The notes beneath the pieces were generated by a model, which saw nothing but the letters and a program-made list of their open reading frames with translations, ran no database searches and was not told the DNA's origin. DNA of 64,000 nt from Tabrizicola caldifontis. Lineage in GTDB: Bacteria; Pseudomonadota; Alphaproteobacteria; Rhodobacterales; Rhodobacteraceae. This document shows, one piece after another, positions 25,798 to 33,898 of the stretch. Within the stretch, counting starts at the first letter, position 1. Each line of letters starts with the position of its first letter. The position numbers and the translations under genes were made by a program. The DNA lies in NCBI RefSeq assembly GCF_004762095.1, contig NZ_SIJH01000002.1, positions 1 through 64,000 on the forward strand. The letters are read 5' to 3'.

Positions 25798-27549
25798 ATG
25801 CCGCCACCCCGCGACGCCGCGACCGATGCCCGCACCGGACTGGCGGAAATTGCCGCCGCCCGCTCGCCGCTGCGCGCGGCCCTTGTGCTGGCCTTCGTCT
25901 TTTCGGGCCTCGTCAACCTGCTGCTTCTCACCGCGCCGCTGTACATGCTGCAGGTCTATGACCGTGTGTTGACCTCGCGGTCGGAAGAGACGCTTGTCAC
26001 GCTGTCACTGCTGGCGGCGGTGCTGTTTCTGGTCATGGGGCTGCTTGACCATGCCAGGTCAAGGATCCTCGCGCGGATCGGCGCGCGGATGCAGACGGTG
26101 CTGGATGGGCGCGTGCATCAGGCCGGGATTGACCGTGCCGTGCGGGTGCCGGGCGACATGGCCGCGCCGGCTGCGACGCGCGATCTCGACTCGGTGCTGC
26201 GGCTCTGGACATCACCCATACTGCCGGCTCTGTTCGATGCGCCATGGACGCCACTGTTTCTGGTGGCGATCTTCATCCTGCACCCGCTGCTCGGCTGGCT
26301 GGCCCTGGCCGGGGGCGCTGCGCTGGTTCTGATCGCATGGATCAACCAGCGCACGACCGAAGCCACGTTGCACAGGGCCGGCGCGGCAGCCCTTGCCGCC
26401 GAACGCGAGGTGCAGACCCAGGCGGCCGAGGCCGGGTTGCTGCGCGCCCTGGGCATGCTGCGGGCGGCGCAGACCCGATGGCGAACCCTGCGCGACAGGG
26501 CGCTGATCGAAGGGCTTGCCGCTGCGGACATCGGGGGGCGGTGGTCCGTCGTGACGCGGACCTTCCGGCTGTTCCTGCAATCGGCGATGCTGGGGCTGGC
26601 AGCCTGGCTTGTCCTGCATGACAAGGTGACAGCCGGGGCCATGCTTGCGGCGCCGCTTCTGATGGGGCGGGCCCTGCTTCCGCTCGAGCAGGCCATCGCC
26701 CACTGGCCTGCCCTCACCCGTGCACGACAGGCACGGGCCAGGCTGGGCCAGCTGCTGACCGCCGAACCGGCGCGCGCCTTGCGCACCGCCCTGCCCCGCC
26801 CAAGAGCCGTGGTCGAGGTGCGCGGGCTTGGCGTCCGCCCGTCCGCAGCCGCGCGTCCCATCCTGCATGGGGTGAGTTTCACGCTGAAGCCCGGTCAGGC
26901 GCTGGGTGTGATCGGCCCCTCGGGTGCGGGCAAGACGGTGCTGGCGCGGGCACTGGTCGGGGCCCTTGTCCCGGATACAGGCGAGATCCGGCTGGATGGT
27001 GCGGGATTCGACCAGTTCGGGCCAGATGGTCCTGGGCCGCTCGTCGGCTATCTGCCGCAACGCGTCAGCCTGTTCGACGGCACCATCGCGACGAACATTG
27101 CCCGCCTGGATCCCGATGCCCCGGCCGAACGCATCGTTGCCGCCGCCCGCGCCGCTGCCGCGCACGAGATGATCCTATCGCTGCCCGAAGGTTACGACAC
27201 CCGCGTCAGCGCGCCCGGAACGCCCCTGTCGGGCGGGCAGATCCAGAGGATCGGCCTGGCCCGTGCGCTTTATGGCGATCCGGTCCTTCTGGTGCTGGAC
27301 GAGCCCAATGCCCATCTGGACAGTGACGGCGCGCTGGCCCTGAACCGGGCGGTGGGCGAGGCCAAGGCAGCAGGGGCGGCGGTCGCCATCATGGCGCATC
27401 GGCCAGCGGTCCTGCAGGAATGCGATCTTCTGATGGTGCTGAAACAGGGGGCCGTCGCCGCCTTTGGCCCCCGCGACAGCGTCCTGCGCGATCAGGTCGG
27501 CAATGCGGGGGTCATCAGCCGCAGCCTGGGCCTGGGAATCGCGGGATGA
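25798..27549 (+). CDS. Type I secretion system permease/ATPase (PrtD family)
   Basis: 583-residue ABC exporter half-molecule. The N-terminal membrane domain contains LLLTAPLYMLQVYDRVLTSRSEETL, the PrtD/HasD signature. The ATPase domain has Walker A GPSGAGKTVLA, Q-loop VGYLPQRVSLFDG, signature LSGGQIQRIGLARAL, Walker B LLVLDEPNAHLD (Asn-Ala replaces the usual Ser-Asn) and the H-loop in IMAHRP. No peptidase or cyclase-like N-domain. ATG 25798 has AAGGA 11 nt upstream; ATG 25777 and 25729 are possible. It is coupled by overlap to the adaptor gene. Confidence 0.88.
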   Translation: MPPPRDAATDARTGLAEIAAARSPLRAALVLAFVFSGLVNLLLLTAPLYMLQVYDRVLTSRSEETLVTLSLLAAVLFLVMGLLDHARSRILARIGARMQTVLDGRVHQAGIDRAVRVPGDMAAPAATRDLDSVLRLWTSPILPALFDAPWTPLFLVAIFILHPLLGWLALAGGAALVLIAWINQRTTEATLHRAGAAALAAEREVQTQAAEAGLLRALGMLRAAQTRWRTLRDRALIEGLAAADIGGRWSVVTRTFRLFLQSAMLGLAAWLVLHDKVTAGAMLAAPLLMGRALLPLEQAIAHWPALTRARQARARLGQLLTAEPARALRTALPRPRAVVEVRGLGVRPSAAARPILHGVSFTLKPGQALGVIGPSGAGKTVLARALVGALVPDTGEIRLDGAGFDQFGPDGPGPLVGYLPQRVSLFDGTIATNIARLDPDAPAERIVAAARAAAAHEMILSLPEGYDTRVSAPGTPLSGGQIQRIGLARALYGDPVLLVLDEPNAHLDSDGALALNRAVGEAKAAGAAVAIMAHRPAVLQECDLLMVLKQGAVAAFGPRDSVLRDQVGNAGVISRSLGLGIAG

Positions 27550-28844
27550 CGACGGCCAACCTTTCCGTCCGCGGCCCGGCAGTGTTTGGCCTTCTTGCGA
27601 CGGCCATGCTGGTTCTGGGCCTTGGCCTGTGGGCGGCGACGGCCACGCTGTCTGGTGCCGTCGTCACCCGCGGCCGGGTCGAACCGGATCAGGGTCGCCT
27701 GCCCGTCCAGCATCCCGATGGCGGCGTGGTGGCCGAGATTCGGGTAGCGGAAGGTGCGCAGGTATCGGCAGGCGAGGTGCTTCTGGTGCTGGACGGTGCT
27801 GCGCTGCGCCATGAACTTGCCGTGACAGACCTGCGACTGAACGAGCTTCTTGCCCACAGTGCCCGGCTACGCGCCGAACGCGACGGGCTGGACGCCGTGG
27901 AATTTCCGGCCGAGGTGAAGGCGCGTGCCGCAAACGACCCTGACCTTGCCGCCCGGATCGAAGGACAGCAGAAGCTGTTCGCAGCGCGCCGTGACACGCA
28001 GCGCGAAATGCAGGCACAGCTTGCCCAGCGGATCGTGCAGATCCGTGCCCAGATCGCGGGGCTGACTGCCCAGCGGCAGGCAGTTGACCTGCAGTTGCGC
28101 CTGATCGGAAAGGACCTGGCCGCGCAACAAGGCCTGTTCAAGCGCGGGCTTGTCCCGCAGGCGTCTATCCTGGCCCTGCAAAGGGAGAAGGCGCGACTGT
28201 CGGGTCAGGCAGGGGAATTGCAGGCAGCCCAGGCTGTCGCGGTAGGGCAGATCACCGAAATCGGCATCGAGGACACTGCCCTTGCCCTCCGTCGCAAGGA
28301 GGCCGCCGCAACCGAGCTGCGCGAGATCGAGCCCCTGGTCCTGGAACTACAGACCCGTCGGGCGGCCCTTGCAGAACGTATCGCCCGGCTGGACATCCGG
28401 GCGCCGGTGTCTGGCAGGGTCATGGGCCTTGTCCTGTCAGCCCCCGGCGAGGTGCTCCGCGCGGCAGAAACGGCGCTTGTGATCGTTCCGGAAGGCCGCC
28501 CTCTGGTGGTCACGGCAGGAATCGCCGCGACCGACATTGACGATATCGCACCGGGCCAACGCGCCGATCTTGCCTTTCCGGGCCTGGCGGGGCGCGACTC
28601 GCCCCGGCTTGCCGGAAGGGTCATACTGGTCTCACCCGATGCGGTGACCGACCAGTCGACCGGGGCAGCCCGTTTCCTTGTCCGGGTCGAGATTGCGCCG
28701 CAGGAACTGGCGCGGCTGGGCGATCGCAGGCTGGTTCCGGGGATGCCGGTGGACGTCTTCCTTGCCACCCGCGCCCGAACGCCGCTGACCTATCTGATCG
28801 AGCCATTCAGCGCCTATTTCCGCCGCGCGCTGCGTGAAAGCTAG
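27546..28844 (+). CDS. HlyD-family membrane fusion protein (type I secretion adaptor)
   Basis: 432-residue adaptor. One N-terminal membrane helix (about 12-33) is followed by the first lipoyl half (VQHPDGGVVAEIRVAEGAQVSAGEVLLVLD). A long coiled coil (about 90-290) rich in Gln/Arg/Leu comes next, then the second lipoyl half RLDIRAPVSGRVMGL. A C-terminal beta-barrel ends in PGMPVDVFLATRARTPLTYLIEPF, the PrtE signature. It bridges the ABC exporter to an outer-membrane TolC-type channel. The start ATG overlaps the ATPase stop. Neither a TolC homologue nor a repeat-containing substrate is in the window. Confidence 0.9.
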   Translation: MTTANLSVRGPAVFGLLATAMLVLGLGLWAATATLSGAVVTRGRVEPDQGRLPVQHPDGGVVAEIRVAEGAQVSAGEVLLVLDGAALRHELAVTDLRLNELLAHSARLRAERDGLDAVEFPAEVKARAANDPDLAARIEGQQKLFAARRDTQREMQAQLAQRIVQIRAQIAGLTAQRQAVDLQLRLIGKDLAAQQGLFKRGLVPQASILALQREKARLSGQAGELQAAQAVAVGQITEIGIEDTALALRRKEAAATELREIEPLVLELQTRRAALAERIARLDIRAPVSGRVMGLVLSAPGEVLRAAETALVIVPEGRPLVVTAGIAATDIDDIAPGQRADLAFPGLAGRDSPRLAGRVILVSPDAVTDQSTGAARFLVRVEIAPQELARLGDRRLVPGMPVDVFLATRARTPLTYLIEPFSAYFRRALRES

Positions 28845-28881
28845 CGCCAAGGCAGGCCCCGGGGCGCCCGTGTCCGTCGGG

Positions 28882-29058
28882 TCAGAAGTCGATGGCGAGG
28901 CCCTTTCTTTCCCAGTCGCCATAGCGCACGGGCTCTGGCCCGTCGCGTCCACCGAACTCCGGGGGGAGGGGCGCTCTGGCTTCGGCCGCCTTGCGGCGCT
29001 CTTCCGCCTCGGCAAGGGCGCGGCGGGCGGCGGGGGGAAGCACTTCGGGTTCGGCCAT
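28882..29058 (-). CDS. Succinate dehydrogenase assembly factor 4-like protein (DUF1674)
   Basis: 58-residue protein. The C-terminus PEFGGRDGPEPVRYGDWERKG is the DUF1674/SdhAF4 signature. The N-terminal half is an Ala/Glu/Arg-rich helix. In eukaryotes and alphaproteobacteria this family helps flavinylated SdhA assemble. ATG 29058 (MAEPEVLPP) is chosen over the longer frame. No sdh gene is nearby; it is divergent from rsmB. Confidence 0.85.
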   Translation of the reverse strand: MAEPEVLPPAARRALAEAEERRKAAEARAPLPPEFGGRDGPEPVRYGDWERKGLAIDF

Positions 29059-29121
29059 GGCGGGTTTCCTTGTCCTGCGCGTTGATATACGGCGCAAGCC
29101 TTAGGCAGCAAGGGGCGGATC

Positions 29122-30357
29122 ATGGCCGAAGGCGTGGCGGCACGGGCGGCAGCGGTGGACATCCTGGGCGGCGTCCTTGGCGAGGGCCGGATGCTGGCAG
29201 AGTTCGCCGGCGTCGACCTGATGCCCTCCGACCGGGCCCGGGCGCTGCGGCTGGCAGAAACAGTGCTGCGCCACCTGGAGCCTGCCGACCGCGTGCTGGA
29301 CCGGCATCTGAGCAAGTCGCCTCCCCTGCCGGTGCGCAACGTCCTGCGGCTGGCAGTGGTAGAACGCGCGATGGGCGCGCCGGCGCATGGCGTGGTCAAC
29401 GCGGCGGTCGAGATCGTGCGCAAGGGCAGGCGGACCCGGCACCTTGCCGGGCTGGTGAATGCCGTGCTGCGCGCCCTGCCCGAGGACGGGATGTTCGACG
29501 GCCTGCCGCCGCAGCGACTGCCGCGCTGGCTGCGCCAGCCCCTGGTCCATGCCTGGGGTCGTGAGGCGGTAGGTGCGATCGAGGCGGTGCAGGCCGGGGA
29601 ACCCCCGCTGGATCTGACGCTGCGGCCCGGCTTCCCCGCGCCCGCGGGCGAGGTTCTGCCGACCGGCAGCCTGCGGCTGACCTCGGCCGGACAGGTTTCG
29701 GCCCTGCCGGGCTATGCAGCCGGCGGCTGGTGGGTACAGGATGCCGCCGCCGCCCTTCCTGCCCGGCTGCTGGCAGCACGCCCCGGCGAGCGGGTGCTGG
29801 ATCTTTGCGCCGCACCCGGGGGAAAGACGCTGCAACTGGCGGCGGCAGGGGCCGAGGTGACGGCGCTGGACATTTCCGAGCCGCGCATGGCCAGGCTGCG
29901 GGCGAACCTGGCGCGGACCGGGCTTTCGGCACGCGTGGTTGTGGCCGATGCGCTGCACTGGCAGCCGGATGGGATATTCGACGCGATCCTGCTGGATGCA
30001 CCCTGTTCGGCGACGGGCACGATCCGGCGGCACCCCGACCTGCCCTTCGTCAAGGACGGGTCAGAGGTGGCGGGACTGGTGGCCTTGCAGGCGCAGCTTC
30101 TGGACCGGGCGCTGGGCTGGCTGAAGCCTGGCGGCCGGCTGGTCTTCGCCACCTGCTCGCTTCTGCCGGAGGAGGGCGAGCGACAGCTTTCCGCGGCCCT
30201 GGCACGGCACCCGGAGCTGGCGGTGGAACGCGTGGAGCTTTCCGGGGTCGAAACCCGGTGGTGGACAGCAGAGGGCGGCCTGCGCCTGCGGCCCGATTAC
30301 TGGGTCGAGCTCGGCGGGATGGACGGATTCTTCATGGCGCGGTTGCGCCGGGGCTAA
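29122..30357 (+). CDS. rsmB: 16S rRNA (cytosine-5) methyltransferase, RsmB type
   Basis: 411-residue SAM-dependent methyltransferase modifying C967-equivalent in 16S rRNA. The N-terminal NusB-like RNA-binding domain (about 1-125) contains VRNVLRLAVVERAM and GLVNAVLRAL. The catalytic part has the SAM motif VLDLCAAPGGKTLQLA near residue 225, motif IV DAPCSATGTIRRHPD with the releasing Cys, and motif VI FATCSLLPEEGE with the nucleophilic Cys. The C-terminus GMDGFFMARLRR is typical. Both catalytic cysteines are present. A hairpin of a recurring type follows the stop. Confidence 0.92.
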   Translation: MAEGVAARAAAVDILGGVLGEGRMLAEFAGVDLMPSDRARALRLAETVLRHLEPADRVLDRHLSKSPPLPVRNVLRLAVVERAMGAPAHGVVNAAVEIVRKGRRTRHLAGLVNAVLRALPEDGMFDGLPPQRLPRWLRQPLVHAWGREAVGAIEAVQAGEPPLDLTLRPGFPAPAGEVLPTGSLRLTSAGQVSALPGYAAGGWWVQDAAAALPARLLAARPGERVLDLCAAPGGKTLQLAAAGAEVTALDISEPRMARLRANLARTGLSARVVVADALHWQPDGIFDAILLDAPCSATGTIRRHPDLPFVKDGSEVAGLVALQAQLLDRALGWLKPGGRLVFATCSLLPEEGERQLSAALARHPELAVERVELSGVETRWWTAEGGLRLRPDYWVELGGMDGFFMARLRRG

Positions 30358-30375
30358 GCCCCCGCAACGCGACCG

Positions 30376-30417
30376 CCCGGGGCACACCCCGGGGCCCTTG
30401 GATATTCTTGCAGAGAG
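30376..30417 (+). terminator. Terminator-like repeat, copy 1 (after rsmB)
   Basis: A 7-bp stem CCCGGGG / CCCCGGG with loop CACA is followed by GGATATTCTTGCAGAGAGG. Near-identical tails follow other plus-strand genes: GGATATTTTTGCAGAGAGG after rnr at 47932-47950, and a shorter GAGGGTATAT form after the MltB gene. Likely a family-wide terminator or intergenic repeat. Confidence 0.6.
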
Positions 30418-30446
30418 GTGGGACTGATCCGGGAGAGCTGCCCGGT

Positions 30447-31187
30447 TCAGCCTTTCGGCGGGAACATGCGATAGTAAAGCCAGTCGGGCAGGAACTGGCC
30501 GCCGCGGAAGACCCAGCTGAACAGCGTGGGGAAACTGACCTTGAAACGGTCCGATTGCATGTGGCGGAACATGATTTCGGCCGCCTCGTCGGGTTCCATG
30601 ATGAAGGGCATGGCGAAGTCGTTCTTTGCCGTCAGCCGGGTGCGGATGAAGCCGGGGTTCGCCAGCTGCACCTTGACGCCGGTCTTGCGCAGATCGGCAT
30701 AAAGCGATTCCGCCAGGACCATTGTCCCGGCCTTTGACGCGGCGTAGCCAATGGCGCCGGGCAGGCCGCGAAAACCCGAAAGCGACCCTGTGATGACGAT
30801 ATGGCCGCGACCCTTCGCCACCATTCCCGGCAGAACCGCCCCGACGGCACGGACGCAGCCAGTGAAATTGATGTCGGCCATCGCCTCGGCGGCCGTGGCG
30901 TCCCAGTCCTGTGCGCGCATCGGCCAGTAGACCCCAGCCAGGAAGACCATGCCATCCACGGCGCCCAACTGCGCGGCGGCGGCGGTCACGCTGGCCGAAG
31001 ATCCAACATCGACCGGCAGCGCGGTCGCCTTGCCCGGCAAGCTGGCCACGGCTTCTGCCAGCGCCTCGGCATTGCGGGCCGACAGGATCAGATCTGCCCC
31101 GGCGGCGGAAAGCTTCCGGGCCAGCGAAAGGCCCAGCCCTTCCGAGGCCCCCACCAGCCAGTAGCGTTTCCCAAGGAAGGATCTCAT
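30447..31187 (-). CDS. Short-chain dehydrogenase/reductase
   Basis: 246-residue SDR. The coenzyme motif is LVGASEGLGLSLA (GxxxGxG), with DVGSSASVT after the second strand and VFLAGVY in place of NNAG. The active site has Ser in ITGSLSGFRG and Tyr-x3-Lys in IGYAASKAG. It is last gene of the sigma-E operon (FAD, DUF1365, MFS, DUF3833, SDR), overlapping the DUF3833 stop by 4 nt. In R. sphaeroides a homologous SDR ends the same cluster. The substrate is unknown; a lipid-related substrate is inferred from context. Confidence 0.85.
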   Translation of the reverse strand: MRSFLGKRYWLVGASEGLGLSLARKLSAAGADLILSARNAEALAEAVASLPGKATALPVDVGSSASVTAAAAQLGAVDGMVFLAGVYWPMRAQDWDATAAEAMADINFTGCVRAVGAVLPGMVAKGRGHIVITGSLSGFRGLPGAIGYAASKAGTMVLAESLYADLRKTGVKVQLANPGFIRTRLTAKNDFAMPFIMEPDEAAEIMFRHMQSDRFKVSFPTLFSWVFRGGQFLPDWLYYRMFPPKG

Positions 31188-31777
31188 TCCGCTGCGGCCA
31201 GGTCGACACGCTGGCTGGCTGCGGGCACACGGCGCATGGTGGCGACCAGCTCGGCCACCTTGATCCCGAACTTGCGAAACTGCGAACGGTTGATGATGGT
31301 GCCGTTCTCCATCAGGTACATCCAGTCGGTCACGTCCAGCACATGTCCGCCCGCCTCGGGCGTGAGGCGGATGCGGTAGCGCAGCATGACGCCCGGCCCC
31401 TCGGCCCGGCCACGGCCAAGGCCCACCACATCGGCGGCGGTTGCGGTGATCTCGCCGGAATTGCCCAGCGCCAGGGTCCAGGCCCGGCGCTGGATGGTGC
31501 CGCTGTCATAGCGGAAAACCTCGGACAATGTGCCAGTGTTGCCCTGCCATGTCCCTTCCATGTCCGCAACAAAGCGCGAGGCGACGCGGCCGGAGGGGCC
31601 GAAGATCACGCCTTCGCACTGTATCGGGCCCGAAAGGTGCTGGCGCAGGTCGAAGCGGGGCCCAAGACCGGCATAGTCCGACGGCGACTGCGCGTGGAAG
31701 CTGGCATAGCGGCTGCGGATCCCGATCACGAGGATGACGATCAGGGCTCCGAGCAGGGCGGCAAAGATCTCGGTCAC
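31184..31777 (-). CDS. DUF3833 family protein
   Basis: 197-residue protein with an N-terminal hydrophobic anchor (VTEIFAALLGALIVILVIG) and a lipocalin-like domain: FDLRQHLSGPIQCEGVIFGPSGRVASRF, then DWMYLMENGTIINRSQFRKFGIKVAEL, which are DUF3833 landmarks. Function unknown. GTG 31777 overlaps the upstream MFS stop as GTGA, and its own stop overlaps the SDR start. Its place inside a stress-induced lipid-modification operon suggests a membrane-associated role. Confidence 0.85.
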   Translation of the reverse strand: MTEIFAALLGALIVILVIGIRSRYASFHAQSPSDYAGLGPRFDLRQHLSGPIQCEGVIFGPSGRVASRFVADMEGTWQGNTGTLSEVFRYDSGTIQRRAWTLALGNSGEITATAADVVGLGRGRAEGPGVMLRYRIRLTPEAGGHVLDVTDWMYLMENGTIINRSQFRKFGIKVAELVATMRRVPAASQRVDLAAAE

Positions 31778-33018
31778 GGGGCGTCCTTGGTGGGCGGCAG
31801 GGGTGTAAGGGCGAGCAGCGCGATGGCTGTCATCTTCAATACGCAAGGCAGGCCTGCGTAGATCAGTGTCAGTGTCCAGATCGCCTGGGGCGGATTGTCG
31901 GTTCCAGGGCGAAAGCCGGCGGCGTCGAGCGCGGGCAGGATCGTCAGGGCAGCCAGGGCAAGGGACAGTTTCGAAACGAAGGACCACAGGCCGAAGGCAG
32001 CGGCTGCGGGCCTGCCGGTGCGGGCAAGGCGTTGGGCGAAGATCGCAGGCAGAAGCGTCAGGTCGGCGCCGAGCGCCGCGCCGGACGCGGCACAGATCAG
32101 CGCGAAGGGGATCAGGTCGCCGGGGCCGAGGGCGATGGCCCAGAGGAAGGAAAGCACGGCCAGCGCCATGGCGGAAAGGAGGACTGGCCGGGTGGAATGG
32201 CGGCGGGCAAGCAGGCTCCATGCCGGGGTGGACAGGGCGGCCGCGAGGAAGAAGAGCAGAAGCAGCGGGCCTTCCCAGCCGGGCAGGACAAGGCGGCTTT
32301 CGACGAAGAACAGGAACAGGGTGGAGGTGACGGCGACGGGCGAGGCGTTCAGAAGCGCGACCAGCAGCAGACGGCGTGCAAGGGGGTCGGCAAGCACTGG
32401 CCGGAAAAGCGCGAACGGGCCGGGCGTGGGCGCAGGTGGCGCCCCCTGCCATTCGGGGCGCATGGCAAGGGTTGCGACAAGGGCCAGGATGGCGAAAAGG
32501 ATGGCAAAAAGGGTAAAGGGGGCGCCGGTCAGCGGCATCAGGGCCACGGGGGCCACCGCAGCAAGACAGACACCCAGAAGCGAGCCGCCCTCGCGCCAGG
32601 CGGCAAGACGGACATGGCCTTGCGGGCCAAGCGTTTCGGCCTTTGCCACGCCTTCGGCGTAGAAGCAGATCGTCAGGAAGGAAAAGGCGCTGAACAGTGC
32701 GGTCAGGCACAGGGCGAACCAGATGAGCGGCGCGATGGGCGGGGGAACGGCGAAAAGGGCGATCATCCCGGCGGCCATGACGGCTGTGGCAAGTGCCACG
32801 CCTGCACGGCGACGGGGCCGGGTGGCCTGCGCCAGCCAGCCAAGGGCAGGATCCTGCACCACGTCGATCAGGCGCAACGCGGCGAGTGTGAACCCGAGCG
32901 ATGCCAGCGAAACACCGTAGCTGTCGACGTAGTATTTCGGCGCGTGAATGTAGATCGGCAGGCCTGCCATGGCGATCAGCGCCGCGAACAGCGACCACGC
33001 GGGAAGGCGGTCTGTCAT
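31774..33018 (-). CDS. MFS transporter, GPH (sugar/cation symporter) type
   Basis: 414-residue protein with about twelve membrane segments. The N-terminus LPIYIHAPKYYVDSYGVSLASLGFTLAALRLIDVVQDPALGWLA is the MFS_2/GPH signature with the conserved Asp in R-x-x-D-x-x-x-DP. No sugar-binding landmark is clear, and the companions are lipid-related, so a lipid or lipid precursor may be carried. ATG 33018. It is 127 bp downstream of the DUF1365 gene; the gap holds no recognised second sigma-E promoter. Confidence 0.85.
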   Translation of the reverse strand: MTDRLPAWSLFAALIAMAGLPIYIHAPKYYVDSYGVSLASLGFTLAALRLIDVVQDPALGWLAQATRPRRRAGVALATAVMAAGMIALFAVPPPIAPLIWFALCLTALFSAFSFLTICFYAEGVAKAETLGPQGHVRLAAWREGGSLLGVCLAAVAPVALMPLTGAPFTLFAILFAILALVATLAMRPEWQGAPPAPTPGPFALFRPVLADPLARRLLLVALLNASPVAVTSTLFLFFVESRLVLPGWEGPLLLLFFLAAALSTPAWSLLARRHSTRPVLLSAMALAVLSFLWAIALGPGDLIPFALICAASGAALGADLTLLPAIFAQRLARTGRPAAAAFGLWSFVSKLSLALAALTILPALDAAGFRPGTDNPPQAIWTLTLIYAGLPCVLKMTAIALLALTPLPPTKDAP

Positions 33019-33145
33019 CGCGAGGCATTCGCGCAGGGGTCAGCCATCTCGCGCAATCCCGCGCCGGGCTTGACCCGGGATCTCTTGCGTCCCTGTCGGC
33101 ATGCGGGGGCTGCGCCGGCTCTGGGGTCGGGGCGGGGCTGCCCGA

Positions 33146-33898
33146 TCATCGTGACACGTCTTCGGTGGGGGGCGCGGGGCGATGGTTGAAGTGGACCTTC
33201 TTCCACCAGAGCTTCAGCGCCTGCCAATGGATCAGCGCAAGCACCCGGCGCGAACCAAAGGGACGACGCAGCGCAGAAGCCAGGATGCCTGCGGTGGTCA
33301 GCGGCAGGCGGGGGCCGACCAGGTTTGTGAACAAGCCACCGCCGTCAGGGGCGGTATAGTCGATCCAGATTCCGATCCGATCCGGCCGGATATCGAAACG
33401 GAAGGAATAGGTTCCGGCCACGGGCTGGAAGGGCGAGACGTGAAAGATCTTCCGCGCAAGGATCGTGTCCTCACGGGTGATGGGGGCGCGGTCCTCGCGG
33501 TGGCAGAGGTAGGAATGACGGTCGCCGTAGGTGTTCGTTACCTCGGCAATCACCGCGCGCAGGTGGCCGAGGTGATCGTATGCCAGCCAGAAGGAAACCG
33601 GGTTGAACACGTGGCCCAAGAGGCGCGGCTGCGCGAGGAGGAGGACGCGGTCGTGGGCAAGGCCGTGCCCGGCCAGCACCTCGCGCGCCCAGGCGACTCC
33701 GCGCCCCTCGCCCGGTGCGCCGCCGTGGTCGGCATCATGAAGCGACATCAGGTTGCCGCGGTTACGGGAAAACAACGCCGGCCCTTCGTACCTTTCAGGG
33801 TCGAGCAGGAGGTAGTCTACCGAATAGCGGAAGGCGTTCTTCACCGGGCCCTTGCGGCCGTGGAAGGTTTCCGCCCGGATCCGCTGCACCCGCATCAT
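33146..33898 (-). CDS. DUF1365 family protein (COG3496)
   Basis: 250-residue protein of the DUF1365 family. RIRAETFHGRKGPVKNAFRYSVDYLLLDPE at the start, FNPVSFWLAYD and VTNTYGDRHSYLC in the middle, and KIFHVSPFQPVAGTYSF are conserved. In R. sphaeroides the equivalent gene belongs to the core sigma-E regulon and is grouped with cyclopropane/furan fatty-acid functions; the biochemical activity is not clear to me. The start overlaps the stop of the FAD oxidoreductase by 4 nt. Confidence 0.88.
   Translation of the reverse strand: MMRVQRIRAETFHGRKGPVKNAFRYSVDYLLLDPERYEGPALFSRNRGNLMSLHDADHGGAPGEGRGVAWAREVLAGHGLAHDRVLLLAQPRLLGHVFNPVSFWLAYDHLGHLRAVIAEVTNTYGDRHSYLCHREDRAPITREDTILARKIFHVSPFQPVAGTYSFRFDIRPDRIGIWIDYTAPDGGGLFTNLVGPRLPLTTAGILASALRRPFGSRRVLALIHWQALKLWWKKVHFNHRPAPPTEDVSR

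Noticed and set aside
33060-33082. Short palindrome CCGGG-CTTGA-CCCGG between the MFS and DUF1365 genes
   Set aside because: Only a 5-bp stem; it resembles common alphaproteobacterial intergenic palindromes, but one copy here gives no firm support.
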